Notes: generated by a model from the letters alone, not told the origin. Counted from the first letter of the stretch, positions 12,603 through 26,199 are shown. The stretch is DNA of 64,000 bases from Diphasiastrum complanatum (GCA_029204225.1 CM055092.1:78155527-78219526); one strand, 5' to 3'. Numbers and translations: made by a program.

Positions 12603-13345
12603 GTTTAACCACATCGGGTTACAACGCATGTTATATTTGTGGACCACTTTTGGAGGGTCGACATAACACAAATATGTTAAAAAAAAGTGGTGTACGAAAA
12701 TCATTGCAAATACTTGCCGCCTGATCATCCTTTTCGAAGGTTGAATAGATGATGTTTTGGAGGGCGAGGACATAATCCTCTAACTACACCACCACCCCCA
12801 CGCATGGGAGTAGCAGAATGGCATGGTGAATGGCTTAAACATCACGACGCTAATTCTTCATGGAATGAATCCATTGATGGTATGAAACAGTTGTCTATTT
12901 TTCATAAATTACCCTATTGGAGGAATTTATTGATAAATCATCTACTGGATCCTATGCATATATTCAAAAACGTTGGTGAATCCTTATGGAACCACATCAT
13001 TGCCATAAAAGACAACTCCGCAGCTCGTAAAGATCTACAAGCGGCCGATGTGAAAAGACCCTATTGGATTCAATACACTGAAGGTGGAGATGAGATTCTA
13101 CCTAGCGTGCCATGGATTCTTACAAAAGAGGAACTCTTATATGTTAAACATGTCATAAAACAAATGAGAACTCCAACAGGCTATGCACATTCTTTATGCG
13201 AGTCATCTACCAAAGATGGTAAATTAAGTAGATTGAAATCACATGATTGGCATAAGGTGTTGCAATTCATACTTCCACTTTCTATTCGAGGTCTCTTCAA
13301 CGATGACGTACGAAATACGCTTTACAATTTGTCATCGATGATTAG

Positions 13346-13435
13346 GTTTGTATATTTTTTCAAGCACTTGTATAAATATGTGATATTTCAATATTTTTAT
13401 GTGTTAAACAACCTAATGTACTATCAATCTTGCAG
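13346..13435 (+). other. Second intron in the TNP2-type transposase
   Basis: GT at 13346 and a pyrimidine-rich end with AG at 13435. Splicing completes an arginine codon and continues WISSEE in frame. 90 bp. Confidence 0.65.
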
Positions 13436-14117
13436 GTGGATTTCTTCAGAAGAAATAAAATATAGTGAATTGGATTCCATGAAAATCCAATGATAACTCA
13501 AAGTTTTTTCAAATCGACTCAACAAAATGTATATCAATGGACTCTCATGACACTTTAGTATTGCCACAACATTGCGAACAAGTGAGACTCTAAAATTTCA
13601 ATGTCACTAATATTCGCAATCCAATTATTTATGTATCAATCTTATATGACTAACTTAATTTTTTTTAATTCTTTGGCATATTATATTCCATCCAGATCGA
13701 ATAGACCCAAGATGGTGGTATGTGATCCAAATTAATGCAAGAAAATGACACATGTTTGAAGGAAAAGATATTGTTGAATTGGATACACACGACAAACCAC
13801 CACCCAATTTTGGCGACGTTTTGGAAGAACCTGAACCACTCATCCAAACTTGAAATGATGTCGAAATGATGGGAGAAGAAGATACAAATGAAAATGATGA
13901 GATTCCTACGATCGTACAAGACCAAATTGGGGGTAATTTGAGGCCCCCACATTTGGATGAGATAGAATTCGAAGAAGAGGAGATTGAGTATGAGGGTAAC
14001 TCACATCATCAAAGAGACACGATCAGAAATTTACATTTATACCTAGACCTAGATTCAGATGAGTGTCAAGACTTGTGTGATGACGAAAATGATGTAAATG
14101 ATGAGAATGATCTATGA

Positions 14118-14699
14118 TTATCTATCATTGTTTTTTTTTATATTCATCGCAATACTTTTTATGTATAGTTTTATAGATAGAGTTGAATGTAGTAATTATA
14201 ATACTCGAACCTTGCGGTTATGTCCTATTTCAGAATGTCACCGCATATTCCCTCCCTGCGCCGTGTAGGTTTTTCCATCTAAGTTGGAAAGATTAGAACC
14301 TTGCCTTTAACGGGAGAAAAGTAAGGGCTACACACCTTCCTAGGATTGGGGATTGTAATTATCTACATTTCACCTTTGCATGTTAATTAATTGCTAGTGT
14401 ATGCGATAAAATACGATATTGCTTTGAACAAAACAAAAATTATGAATTACATTTAATTTCTTACTATGTTAGATAACATATTCCAATAATAAAATAAAAC
14501 AACACAAACTCACTGGTAAACTCACTCAAAGCTTAGGTGCAAACGTGCAATTGCTCGCTCTTTAAACACATGCTCTCTTTTTTTTGAATATTTTTGTCAC
14601 ATGCACAAGCAATTAAAAAATAACACTATATTACACAATTGAACCATTATTATAAGCAAATTCAAACATGCAATTACCATCAAACACTATCTAGTCATC
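14118..14699. other. Spacer after the transposase
   Basis: No gene seen. A stretch at 14205-14350 is less AT-rich than its surroundings (CCTTGCGGTTATGTCC, CTGCGCCGTGTAGG) and could be the subterminal region of the CACTA element, but I could not identify a terminal inverted repeat. Confidence 0.35.
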
Positions 14700-15745
<1,046 letters not shown>

Positions 15746-18703
15746 AATTCTCTTAGATTCTTTCTAGATTCTATATAGATGCTTGATGGATTATAAGAGG
15801 ATGAGGATATTCTTCACAACTCAAGAGTGTATTCCTCAACCGGACCCAGACAAGCCTCCACCCTAATCCATGAAATGGAAGATGGTATGAGCATTTTCGT
15901 AGCTAAGGTATATCTTTAGCCCTAAAGATGTGCATAGTGAAAGCGGAGAGTGATGGCCAATAGTATGGTGCATAGGTTATCATAGGAGACTTGATCAAGT
16001 CATTTTAGTGTCAACAACTCTTACGAGAGTTCTTATATGAAACTATATGCATGAAAACTACGTCAGTATTGTGCCATATAGTTTCCAAGCTTTTGGTTTT
16101 TTGGATTTTGCGCAATAGTTCCACACATAGAACTCCATGGCATTCCATACATATTCCATGCACAATGGTTGCCATGAATTGAATCGTGTGTGAATCATCA
16201 ACACATTAACGAGAATAACTTTAATTTAACATTGAAAGCTGTCGATTAAGTTCTATTTTTTAACGAGAAATTTTTTGCATGCAACTTTGACACAAAGGTA
16301 TACCCACACATTATTCAACATTGAGGATGATTTGACCACAAAGGTCTCTTTGAGACTTGCATGGGTATTTGTGTGGCTAACTAAAACTAATGCTATTGTA
16401 CATGGAGAAACAATCTCCAAGAGGTTTTCCAATGCTTGCAAAACTCATCTTTAACCAAGACTTACTTTGGAAATGGTGGAGCAAAAAAAAGAGCAAAACA
16501 TGCTAATATAAGATAGGGAGAAAGAAGTCACCCATAGATGCTTAGAAAGTGCTTTTGGAAGCTATTGGTAAGATGCCAATGGACCGTCAGAAGAATATTG
16601 TAAGAGATTATTTTTTATTTTGGAAAGCCAAACATAAGAAAATATATGTGGGGAAGGGGAGACTAATGCCCACCAAATCATTCATAGAAGAAGTGTGTGT
16701 GTGTGTGTGTGTGTGTGTGTATCTCTTTTAAACAAGGAAAAGGAGCGGAGACAACTAGTGCATGCCTCTAGAAGAAAAAATTATGCATCTCTTTCAAAGG
16801 TGCTTTTGTGATGAAGATGTACCCTTTTCAAGCAAAAGGGAGGGTAGTGATACAACAAACATTGTAGATACTTAGGGGAAATATTTATAAGGATAGCGGC
16901 TAGTACTAAGAAGCTAATGGTTGATTGTGTAGCAAGTTCTTTTGGGAACCAAAAGAGTCAACATTTTGAATTTTCTTATTAAAATAAAGATTTGCTTAAC
17001 TTCAAAACTAAGAAAATCTTGTTGTGAACTCAAAGTGATCCATTATTCACACCTTATCATGATGAAATCATAATAGGTGACTAAGCTTTATGACATCGGT
17101 GCAATGCAAAGGAAGTTGGAGGGTGCTAAGGAGGATTCAAAGGGACAGGAGACTTCGTAGATTGATTTCAATGACTAGTCTTAGTTTCTACAAAAGTTAA
17201 TGTGCTTATAAGAACTAGATAAAAGGTTCAAAAACCATAATTACACTACAAGTGAGGCCATTAAAGTAAAGTCCTTGTAAAGAACACCTGCAAGATATTA
17301 GGGTGGATTTTTGAGAGAATTTGACAAAAATTACTCTTAAAATTTTTTTCTAAAGGATTTTCATAAATCAAGAGTGAAACAATGAAATTTAGATTAGCTT
17401 TTGTCTAGCTGGAAAAAAAAAAGTTTTATCATGAAAAAATCAATAAGTTCGTGCTATATTTTCTTAAGATTAAGGTAAGAGATAGGTTAATCGATTTGCT
17501 TCTTGCAATTATAATTCTTCTAAATAAAAGGTTTACGTCATGTGAAACGTTTGTGCTTATATAGAATATTCAAAGAGATTATTGGAAAGTGATGTCATTA
17601 GTGATTACAATATATGAATCCATGCACCATGTATAGACATTATATCTTTTTGGAGCCTACATCCTACCACGTCTTAAAATCTCACCACAAATGTTGATGG
17701 CATCTTCACATCATGTTGTCTAGCATACACACCAATATGTATGTTACTAAACATTAAGGTCAACCAAAACATTTCTATTTTTAACATGGATGTAGATAAA
17801 TCAATAATTCTAGTTGAATCAAGCAAGTAGCATTTTACTAGATAATTGCATTTAAAAGTCAATAGCCTAGAAACAAAAAGATCACTAGGTATTAAATAAA
17901 AGCTTTTCTCTATAGGTGCCCATGCTCTTAGCCTTGAAACATAAACATTATGAGCAATATTAGAAATGCACATGCTTTTTTAAGTTCGGGCCATGGGCAG
18001 GAAAGAGCTCATTGGAGGATTGAAGTCAACAAACCTTTCCACAAAAAAGCTACCCTGTTTGCATGTTGTACATGACATTCCAGATGATAATAACATGAAA
18101 TTCACTATCAATTTATGAGATTTGGATGGATAATTTGTTAGGAGAAAAGGCGAAAATGAGTCCTTTGAGTGATGACATACTTTGACATCACTTTAGAGTG
18201 GTGTTCTATGGAGGACTACATTTCAAGATAGATCTCATTTTTTACTTTAGTCATCCTTTCTTCTAGAGCTTGAATGAAGTGGAACTCCACATACTTTGAG
18301 GAGAGGAGAGGAGGTTGGAACTTTTAAATAGCATGCCACTTGTTAATGGATTAGATTATATTCACTCCAGCACACCTCGCAATTTCTTAACTAATTTGTG
18401 ATTACATGCGACTTCCATTGAACTCCATAACCTAAAATCTTGGAATGGATATATCAGGGCAAATATTAGTCATTCACACTTGAGTTTATTAGTCTTTCAC
18501 AATTGAGCTTTCTTAATATACACCAGATCTTGAGCTGGAAGGTTCTTTGGATGGCAAATGGAGAATAGTTGCTCTTGCAAGTGGGGATCATTGCTTACCA
18601 GCTAATTTGAGATCATTGCTCAAGATATATACATGACAAAGTCAAAGACCCAATTCCAGAATTGCCTTCCCTTGCCTCTTCACTCTTGCTTATTATATTG
18701 ATT

Positions 18704-18705
<2 letters not shown>
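15746..18705. other. No recognisable gene; (GT)n at 16695-16721
   Basis: About 3 kb without a supported feature on either strand, apart from a short (GT)n tract. Frames are short and frequently stopped. A frame at 16549-16731 reads into the (GT)n and is not credible. Confidence 0.5.

Positions 18706-18760
<55 letters not shown>
18706..18760 (+). repeat. (TC)n tract upstream of the ammonium transporter
   Basis: About 55 bp of TC repeats following TATTATATTGATTAC, some 760 bp before the AMT2 start codon. Pyrimidine tracts downstream of TATA-like sequence are common at plant transcription starts, so this may mark the promoter region. Confidence 0.6.
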
Positions 18761-18761
<1 letters not shown>

Positions 18762-19519
18762 CTGCCCATATGGATCCTATTTTCAGATCTTGCCTTCAGG
18801 TAGGTGAGCAAGTTGATCAGAGATTATAAGTGAAGATGGGTTTCCAAAGAGAGGAGGAGTTACTGTTGTTTTTGCCAGGCTTGCTTTCCATCTTCCTGCT
18901 TTGAAGGATGTCTCTGTACTCTACCTGCACAAAGGTGCAGAGCTAAATTCTTAGCAGTTGTTGCTGTGACATGCAATGATTTTACAGGTACTAGTTATTA
19001 CTGTGGCATAAAACGATTTTATAGGTAGTAGTTGATAATGTGGCGTGGACTGATTTTACTGCAGGGTCTGTTTGAAGTCATTACCTCAGAGATCTAGCAG
19101 TGATCTATTTGTTACCAAGTTAGGCTTGCAAAACTGATTTACAAATGTGACTGCATGTTTGTGATGGCTGCCTGTACTTTTTGCATGTTAACAGTAATGA
19201 AAAGTAGAAGCCAGATTCATTCTTTTCTGTATGATCTGGCTTCTGCTCTCATTTGAAAAACAAACGCTCTTTCCCTCTTCTACACAAGCAGCATTCCCAT
19301 GCATGCTTATTATATCCAAGCCTTGATTTCTGGCGCTGTGTCTTGTTGCAATTAGATGGCTGGTAAAACACTCTGTTTTCCGTGCCATATGCAGTTTCCT
19401 GCACTGGGTAAGAACATAATTTATGCAGTTTTTGCTATCTCTGTGCAGGCTTGACAAGAATTGTTGTGGCAAGTGGTTGACCTTGAGGTTGCCTGTCTCA
19501 TATACTCAAACCCGTCACA
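18761..19519 (+). promoter_or_regulatory. 5' flank / possible leader with intron of AMT2-like gene
   Basis: A candidate 5' UTR intron has a strong donor CAG|GTAGGT near 18799 and an acceptor with pyrimidine tract, CTCTGTGCAG, ending at 19448. The exon before the donor would contain a short upstream ATG frame. This is inference from splice-like motifs only; no other coding evidence is present. Confidence 0.3.
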
Positions 19520-21705
19520 ATGAGTGTCCCCAGTGCACCCACTGCTACCCCACCTTGGCTTGACAAAGGCGACAATGCCTGGCAGATGACTGCTGCCACG
19601 CTTGTAGGACTACAAAGTGTGCCAGGTCTAGTCATTCTATATGGCAGCATTGTGAAGAAGAAGTGGGCAGTTAATTCTGCCTTTATGGCTCTGTATGCAT
19701 TTGCTGCTGTTCTCATCTGCTGGGTTGCGTGGGCGTACAAGATGGCATTTGGCAAAAGGCTCTTACCGCTGTGGGGAAAGGCAGGGCCTGCTCTTTATCA
19801 GAAATACTTGGTAGATCAGGCTACCCTTCCATCTACAGCACACTTTTTCAAGCATGGAGATCATGCAGGACAGCTTGAAACTCCAATGATCCAACTGTTG
19901 TATCCTGTTGCCACCATGGTATACTTTCAATTTGTCTTTGCAGCAATCACTGTCATTTTGCTGGCTGGCTCACTGCTGGGAAGAATGAGCATTCTAGCAT
20001 GGATGATATTTGTACCATTGTGGGTGACATTTTCATACACAATTGGTGCATTTAGTCTGTGGGGGGGAGGTTTCCTGTTCCATTGGGGTGTGATTGATTA
20101 TTCGGGTGGATATGTGATACACCTATCATCAGGTGTGGCTGGTTTCACAGCTGCTTATTGGGTATGTAAATTTGAATTTGTGAACTTCCTGAATCAGCAC
20201 ATCAAAGTGATCGCAATCTCCTGTTATTGTTGGATGCTGCTACTTTCTCTTTATCGCCGTTAAGAGTCTTGATTGAAAGAGGCTTGCCTCAATTTAGTCA
20301 TTACATTCATAGGCTGGAAAAGTATAATTTAAGAAATATGAGTTAAAGAGAGAGTGAAGTACGTAACTGTTTTCCAAAGTTTGACTCGCCAATATGCACT
20401 TTTGAGCATAAACCCTCTGGAAATTTCACTACTCGAACTGAGAATTTCTTACCGAAACTGATTGACTTACAGGTTGGTCCAAGGTTGACAAAGGACAGAG
20501 AAAGATTTCCTCCAAACAACATACTTCTAACGCTAGCAGGAGCTGGGCTCCTTTGGTTGGGCTGGGCTGGCTTTAATGGAGGAGATCCTTATGCAGCAAA
20601 TATAGATGCTTCAATGGCTGTCCTAAACACCAACATCTGTGCTGCAGCCAGTCTACTTACCTGGACTATAATTGATGCACTAGTGTTTGGAAAGCCTTCA
20701 GTTATTGGCGCAGTGCAGGGTATGATAACTGGCCTCGTGTGCATAACACCAGGCGCAGGTAAGACTTGCAAAATTATGAACTAGTTTTATTCTCGTTACT
20801 TGCTTAGAAGTTGCTATGCTTCAACTTCTTGGGAAGTCTGTCAAATGGTTGATCCCCTTGAGTATATCATGGTTGACAAGGGCCATGTCTTTCTTCCCTA
20901 GGCACACGAGACCATTCTCAGTATAAGCTTTAAAACTGTTCAGAACTATTCTATCAACTTGGATGTTAAGTTGTATGTCGAGATCAAAAACCGCGTCACT
21001 CGTTCGGAATTACTGTGGAAAGTTTGAGATGACATCAGAGCACATTGAGCATTCAGACCATGTATCAGAAGAACGAATTTTTCATTGTGGATTTTTAAAT
21101 GCACCTAGATTTGTGTAGCGTTTTAAAGCCTGGATAAAAGCTCATACAATATTGCTGTATTTGCAGGTGTTGTGCAAGGATGGGCAGCACTTGTGATGGG
21201 AATTGCGTCTGGAAGCATACCCTGGTTCACCATGATGGTTGTCCATAAAAGATTTAGTCTGTTTCAAAATATTGATGATACATTGGGTGTCTTTCATACA
21301 CATGCTGTTGCAGGTCTCCTTGGTGGATTGCTCACAGGGGTTTTTGCAGAACCAACACTTTGTAGCTTCTTTGTTGTTGTTACAAACTCTCGGGGTGCTA
21401 TATATGGATCAGGCGGTGGTCAACAGCTTGGAAGACAGCTTGTAGGAGGGCTTTTCATCATTGGCTGGAATATAGTTGTGACAAGTCTTATACTTTTCGT
21501 AATTCAACTTTTCGTTCCACTGCGAATGCCAGATGATCAGCTTATCATCGGAGACGATGCTGTACATGGAGAGGAGGCATATGCTCTTTGGGGTGATGGT
21601 GAAAAGTTTGATATAACACAGCATAATTGGGAAGAAAAAAGCAAGCATGGTGATGAGTTTAACAATGAGCCACAAAGATCCAGACAGGTCACAGTAGAGA
21701 TATAA
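19520..21705 (+). CDS. AMT2: AMT2-type ammonium transporter, three exons
   Basis: Exons 19520-20161, 20473-20758 and 21167-21705 give a 488-residue protein, the usual AMT/MEP/Rh length. Introns are 20162-20472 (phase 0) and 20759-21166 (phase 1, in the glycine of PGAG), both GT-AG. The start [20 protein letters not shown] aligns with the AMT2 amino end, not AMT1. The family signature lies around [16 protein letters not shown] (residues 193-208). The two pore histidines are H201 and H355 ([10 protein letters not shown]). The C-terminus keeps [20 protein letters not shown]. About 11 membrane helices are expected. It moves ammonium/ammonia across the plasma membrane as a trimer. No frameshift or stop is seen; this is the best host gene in the window. 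Flanking DNA is non-coding, so it stands alone. Confidence 0.95.
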
Positions 21706-23410
21706 ACTTGAAAATGTTAGAGTGAGGATCACATTTTCTGTACATAATTCATGCTAGACAGCACTCTGCATCTTGCATTGCTATTCAGAGCTCCTCCTAG
21801 AGATTCTTCCTTTTTGAAAAATGCTACATAAAAAATATGCAATCTAGAAAGATAAAGTTATGCACTACCTGGGTCCTGAAGGAGCAAAACATCTGTAAAG
21901 TAGCAATTTGAGTTTTTGAGTTTTAAAAATCGGTGACTTTTGAACAATGGTGACAGGATGGATTTTGCAATTTGAGTTTTTGAATTATAAAGATCTATGA
22001 TTTGAGCAATGATGCCCACATGGCTTCTCGCTCACATGTTCACTAGGAGTGTTTATGCAGTTTATGCAGCTTGCTGCTATTTTGCAGCATAGCTTTGGCT
22101 TCTCATAGAGATTTAGTTTTCATCTATGGAGCACCTATTGTTAGAAGAGGCATATTCATTGCCAATTTTCCATGTAGGCCAACTCAGAAAGGATCATGAA
22201 CATAGACAATGTTTGGAACCTGTTCATGTTTTCCAACTTTTTAGAATATTGATTGCTGATTCTACTGCATTTGTTTAACTTAAACGCATCATTAGGTAGT
22301 ATTGACACATGCTGCACTCCATATTAAGAAGATCTTGTTTTTTTTCAAATAAATTATCATTAGACTATATAGGAAGATGAGACTGGCTGCTGAATGACCT
22401 TCTAGCCAAAAAGTAATCTGAGTATTTGAGCCACCCAAACCTCAAATTTCTTGCAAGAGCAGTTCTATGTGTAAGAAAGTACAGCTGAGCACTTGATGGG
22501 AAAAACTTGGCTCATTTATTCAAATGCATAAAAACCTTGATTGATTCCCAGGTTGTTCCAACAAGTACCCCCAATATGTGAGCAGTAACCCCACACATAC
22601 ACACTTCCCCTCCCCCCCCCCCCCCCTTCCCGGTTTTTTTCATGCGTTGAAGAGGTTGCAAGCTCGAGGGTAGAAGGCAGAATGGGTCATAAGGCCCCAC
22701 ACATAGGTGAGGGTCTTTACTCAACGTAAACAAACAAGGATCTTTTTTTCTTTCAGAATTTGTTACTGCCTAGGCAATTATCGCATCATGCCATGCGTGG
22801 GACAAGTCCAAAGCATCATTACATGAGTTCTCAAACTTAGAAGGGCCGTTTGTTACGAGTTTTTTTTGTTTTTTCTCGCTGTTTACGTCCATGTGGCCCA
22901 ATCGGTTCTTGACATTGTGGCTTCTATGTAACATAACTCGCTTGACACGGAAAATGCAATTCATGTTTGGGCAAATTTGAATTTTTGGTTTGGTAGATTG
23001 GAAGCATACTATTGGCTGGCATGCGCGACGACTGGTTGACTAAATTGCTTGGGTTAACCTCACATTAAAATTATCTTGGGACTCACAAATAGGTTTGGCG
23101 CCTAATATACTCCGGACTCTCATATTGACAAGTTCAAACGTGAACTCTTCAAGCTATGGCGATGAGAAGAAGACCGAGATCCTTGATATGCTCTGCAATT
23201 TTTTATAATGAGAGGGAAGACGATGGCACATGGATTGCTCGTGAATATCATAAGGCTTCTTGGGTACTGATGCATCCATCGGCAAGAGGGGCTTTTCGCC
23301 AAAAGAAAAAGGCCAAGTATACATATAGATCTTATTGGAAAGGGCGGATTGTTGATTTCAAAGTTTCTTCAGGAGGACAAACCATTTCAGAGGTGCTTAT
23401 TCAACATGTT
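21706..23410. other. 3' flank of AMT2 and unassigned sequence
   Basis: No supported gene. There is a C-run at 22607-22626. An ATG frame at 23156 (start MAMRRRPRSLICS, then REDDGTWIAREYHKASWVLM) reads like protein for about 75 residues but matches no family I know and then runs into the repeat at 23411. I leave it as an unverified fragment. Confidence 0.4.
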
Positions 23411-23885
23411 TCTACAATGAGCCTATATGTGGGTTCTGTTATAGTCTCCATTTGCTTATGGGACGAATGCACTCTTTTTGGTGCCTTTTCGGATGCAGCC
23501 GCTTTGTGCGTAGCTTGCACCCTCCAACACCCCCACTCAAGCGAGCACAGGGTGAAGGAAACCCCCACTTGCTCATTTAGGACCAGAACACTTGCTCTGA
23601 TACCAACTCAGAGTTTTGTCGACAGCAGAGAGCGGTCCAATAGATGATGTGGCATGTCGTGCGCGCCTGCGGGCCGCGTACGGGATCCCATCCCCACCGC
23701 CCAGCCACCTGCCATCATTCCCCTTTGACCCCAAAAGGGCTGGTACCAGGGGACAAGGGTACATTGTCTACAATGAGCTTATATGTGGGTTCTATTCTAG
23801 TCTCCATTCGCTTATGGGACGAATGCACTCATTTTGGTGCCTTTTCGGACGTAGCCGCTTTGTGCATAGCTTGCATCCTCCAACA
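23411..23885 (-). mobile_element. Miniature LTR-pair (TRIM/SMART-like) remnant
   Basis: Two direct repeats of 119 bp, 23411-23529 and 23767-23885, about 90% identical by eye. Each begins TGTTGGAGG on the minus strand. The left copy is immediately preceded on that strand by a purine tract (GAGTGGGGG, 23530-23538), as expected of a 3' LTR. A perfect Met-tRNA primer site (TGGTATCAGAGC, minus) lies at 23594-23605. If the right LTR runs 23606-23885, the interior is only about 76 bp and non-coding. The left LTR would then be truncated. Confidence 0.5.
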
Positions 23886-24773
23886 TTGACTTCCTTCGCC
23901 CATATTGAATGAAAATTCTGTAAACATACAAACATTAACTCTTTAGCTACGAATTGAAATACTCTCTTCGTTATAAGAGCTACAGAAACCAATCTAAGGT
24001 TATTATTTTCATTTTTTTGAGTCAAAATTGATACTCTTTACAAAAATGTCAAAGTGGGGACTTGAACCCCATGAATTATCATTCAATCATTATACGAATG
24101 TATAAATATCTATGCTAATCACTTGTTACATATGATCATTAGCACAAAGTGTCTTCACCCCCTAGGGAGGATGGGCGACAACCCTAAACACTCCCCTACA
24201 TCCCACCATTGGGTGGAGGTACCCTCAACACCAAGAACATTTCGCATGCCCTCTTACGGAAAGGCTCATGTCCTTTGATGAATCGAATGGAGAAGATCAT
24301 GGTGTGGGACTCTCATATAGGGAATGTTCAATGTGATATATTTCAAGATAGTACCATTCGGCTAACATTTTCTCAAAATGTTTCACAGTGGCTTTCCCTT
24401 TGGTAAATCAAGAACACAAGAAACATTTGAATTATTCAAAAAATATGTGGTACACTTAAATTACCACTTTTCAATATTGTTGGCAACAAAGTTGACCTGC
24501 AATAGGTTGACTAAGGTCGAGAATCCTGAATTTCAAACTTGTTCTCTCTTGATTCATCTTGTAGCATGGACCTAACTGTAATTATGTCTAGTCTTTAAAA
24601 GATGCTGAAACACTTTGAAACTTTAAGTTTAGCACATGATGGTCAATGGACTCCAGATTGAAGACCTTCATGCATACTTCAGCCATCAGTGCACTTTAGC
24701 TTGTACTTTCAAAATCACCACTATAAGTCAACTCTGCCAAAGGCACATCTAGGATGTACTCATAATGTGCCTT
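23886..24773. other. No feature seen
   Basis: AT-rich sequence without a credible frame, LTR junction or RNA gene. Confidence 0.4.
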
Positions 24774-25268
24774 TCATTCGAATCTCAAACAAAATAATAC
24801 ATCAAAGTGAATCTTGTCTAGAGGAAAACATTCGAAACTAGTAAGCTGATTGGAAGCAACGAGCTTGGTCCTTAAAGATAGCTTGGGAAAAACCCAACTA
24901 GATGCACTATCATCACTCTTTTGGCTACTTTGAAAGATTTGATTCCTAAGAGTGAGAAGCCTAGAGGTATTCTTAGCCTCATAGATAGTCTTGAGACAAT
25001 CCCAAGCTTCTTTGGTTGTTGTACAAGTACCTATCTCCCTCAATATCTCATTAGGGACATTCATCTTAATGTAGTGGAGAGCCATCCTAGCTCTCTTTTT
25101 GTATTTTTGAACCTCTTGAAGAACTTGTGGTTCTTCTTCAAGGCCAAGAACTATGTCCATCACATCTTGAAGGATCAAGATGGACTCCATCCTCATTTTC
25201 CAAATTGAATAGCTTGAAGTGGTCAATCTTTCACTTGGTTCCAACAAGGATGAACCCATTGAAGACAT
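24774..25268 (-). pseudogene. Copia Gag fragment
   Basis: Minus strand. ATG at 25268 opens MSSMGSSLLEPSERLTTSSY, continuing IWKMRMESILILQDVMDIV, the same Gag family as the young element. The Gag body holds to SSQKSDDSASS near 24905, after which the frame continues with about 40 unrelated residues, marking a deletion or recombination point. An integrase piece of the same strand and family follows at 25701-25925. Confidence 0.75.
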
Positions 25269-25322
25269 TTGAAGTGAAGAAATCTCAAATGATGAACAAT
25301 AAATGTTGCTACACACTCTCAA

Positions 25323-25700
25323 TAGGATCCAATAATAGAGTACTATATCCTCCTATGAAAGATCTTGCAACTAATTGATTCTCACTAGCTTCACAAATCT
25401 CTCTAAAACAAGATCTTTTTCACATCAAATGATGGAGTATGGGCAAAGTTAGGATCAAACACTCTTAGCACGTGTGAAGTATACTAAGAAACCAAATTTG
25501 ACTCAAATACAATGATATTGCATAAAACAAAATGGCTAAGATCTCAAAACAGTGCCTAGATCACATATAGATGAGATTGGTAAGCATACAACTGTGATTT
25601 TGGATCAACCAAGCAATCTCTTGACCAAACCAAATGTGTCCACCCAGGTCTAGGTGCCCTGCCTACCTCTTCAAAAGCTAATAACTTTTGATTGGCTCAA
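25323..25700. other. Leader-like spacer, no feature
   Basis: No open frame. It may derive from the leader of the adjacent Gag fragment or from an internal deletion of the same element. Confidence 0.35.
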
Positions 25701-25925
25701 TCAAATGGAATGAAACTGATCGGCTATACCATTTTGTTGAGGACTACAAGTACATGAAAGTTCTCTCTTAATGCCATTGGATCTACAAAACTCTATCATC
25801 TTGGTGGAGATATACTCTCCACCATTATCACTTCTCAATACTTTAATTCTAGCATCAAGTTGATTTTCAACTAGGGTTTTGAACTTAACAAAAGCTTCAA
25901 ACACTTTACTTTTAGAATCCCTCGC
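25701..25925 (-). pseudogene. Copia integrase core fragment
   Basis: Minus strand, about 75 residues of the integrase core: SKSKVFEAFVKFKTLVENQL, LRSDNGGEYIS with the second catalytic Asp, and CSPQQNGIAD, where the usual catalytic Glu after NG(V/I)A is replaced by Asp. Both ends are truncated. Confidence 0.75.
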
Positions 25926-25950
25926 TTCACTAGCGGACAATTGGATCTTC

Positions 25951-26199
25951 TGATCCTAGACAAAATTATCTTCTTGCACGCAGGCGAAGCTTCTGTCTGC
26001 GTTCGACTTGATGCTTACTAGCATCATACTTTTTTCTTTCTCTTCTCTTAGTTACACTCTGTGTATCCTGTTCTGATATGTGTCAAGTATTATCCAATAA
26101 GTACGGTTTCTAAGATTAGAGTGATTATACATCTACAACTAATCAGAGAATTACAAGAGTGGTAGATTAGCCACAACCTAGGAAGTATCTGCTGACGTC
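25951..26199 (-). repeat. Probable left part of an older Copia LTR
   Basis: Ends exactly at the target duplication of the young Copia. The right part of the same sequence is 32331-32660. On the minus strand the two join to give an LTR-like sequence lying next to the RNase H fragment at 32661. The assignment rests on position and on the purine tract GAGAGGGAG at its junction. Confidence 0.45.
26195..26199 (+). other. Target site duplication, left copy
   Basis: ACGTC, repeated at 32331-32335 immediately after the 3' LTR. Five bases is the normal duplication for Copia integrase. Confidence 0.95.

Larger units (their letters stand above)
11140..14117 (+). pseudogene. CACTA (En/Spm) TNP2-type transposase, decayed
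   Basis: A transposase-associated domain begins near 11142 (WCTCLKCDGQKMRER). An acidic N-terminal region follows at 11279-11640, with the KWSDRSVTSL block in a shifted frame near 11645. The TNP2 core runs from 11982: DQWPEFKNELRNLRFGL, STWSTWPFVLVNYNIPPW, LLALLIPGKYKTKNIDVYLA and WTMHDYHG. Two introns have clean borders: 12493-12602, after which the protein resumes GLTTSGYNACYICG, and 13346-13435, rejoining as MIRWISSEE. Between 12690 and 12804 there are a frameshift and a stop. The C-terminal part includes FHKLPYWRNLLINHLLDPMH and, near 13780, a TNP2-like tail, followed by an acidic frame at 13866-14117. I did not find CACTA termini. The protein would cut and join element ends in the nucleus. 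Confidence 0.8.

Noticed and set aside
16549-16731. ORF at 16.5 kb as a small gene
   Set aside because: Ends in (GT)n-encoded Cys-Val repeats and has no recognisable motif.
22607-22626. C-run as a G-quadruplex regulatory element
   Set aside because: A single homopolymer run without the spaced G-tracts of a typical quadruplex, and no gene next to it.
23156-23400. ORF starting MAMRRRPRSLICS as a gene
   Set aside because: About 80 protein-like residues, then it enters the LTR-like repeat; no family, no splice support. Left as unassigned.
23594-23740. A second primer site (CTGGTACCAGGG near 23740) in the miniature element
   Set aside because: Matches no tRNA end I know; the perfect Met-tRNA site at 23594-23605 is the better explanation.
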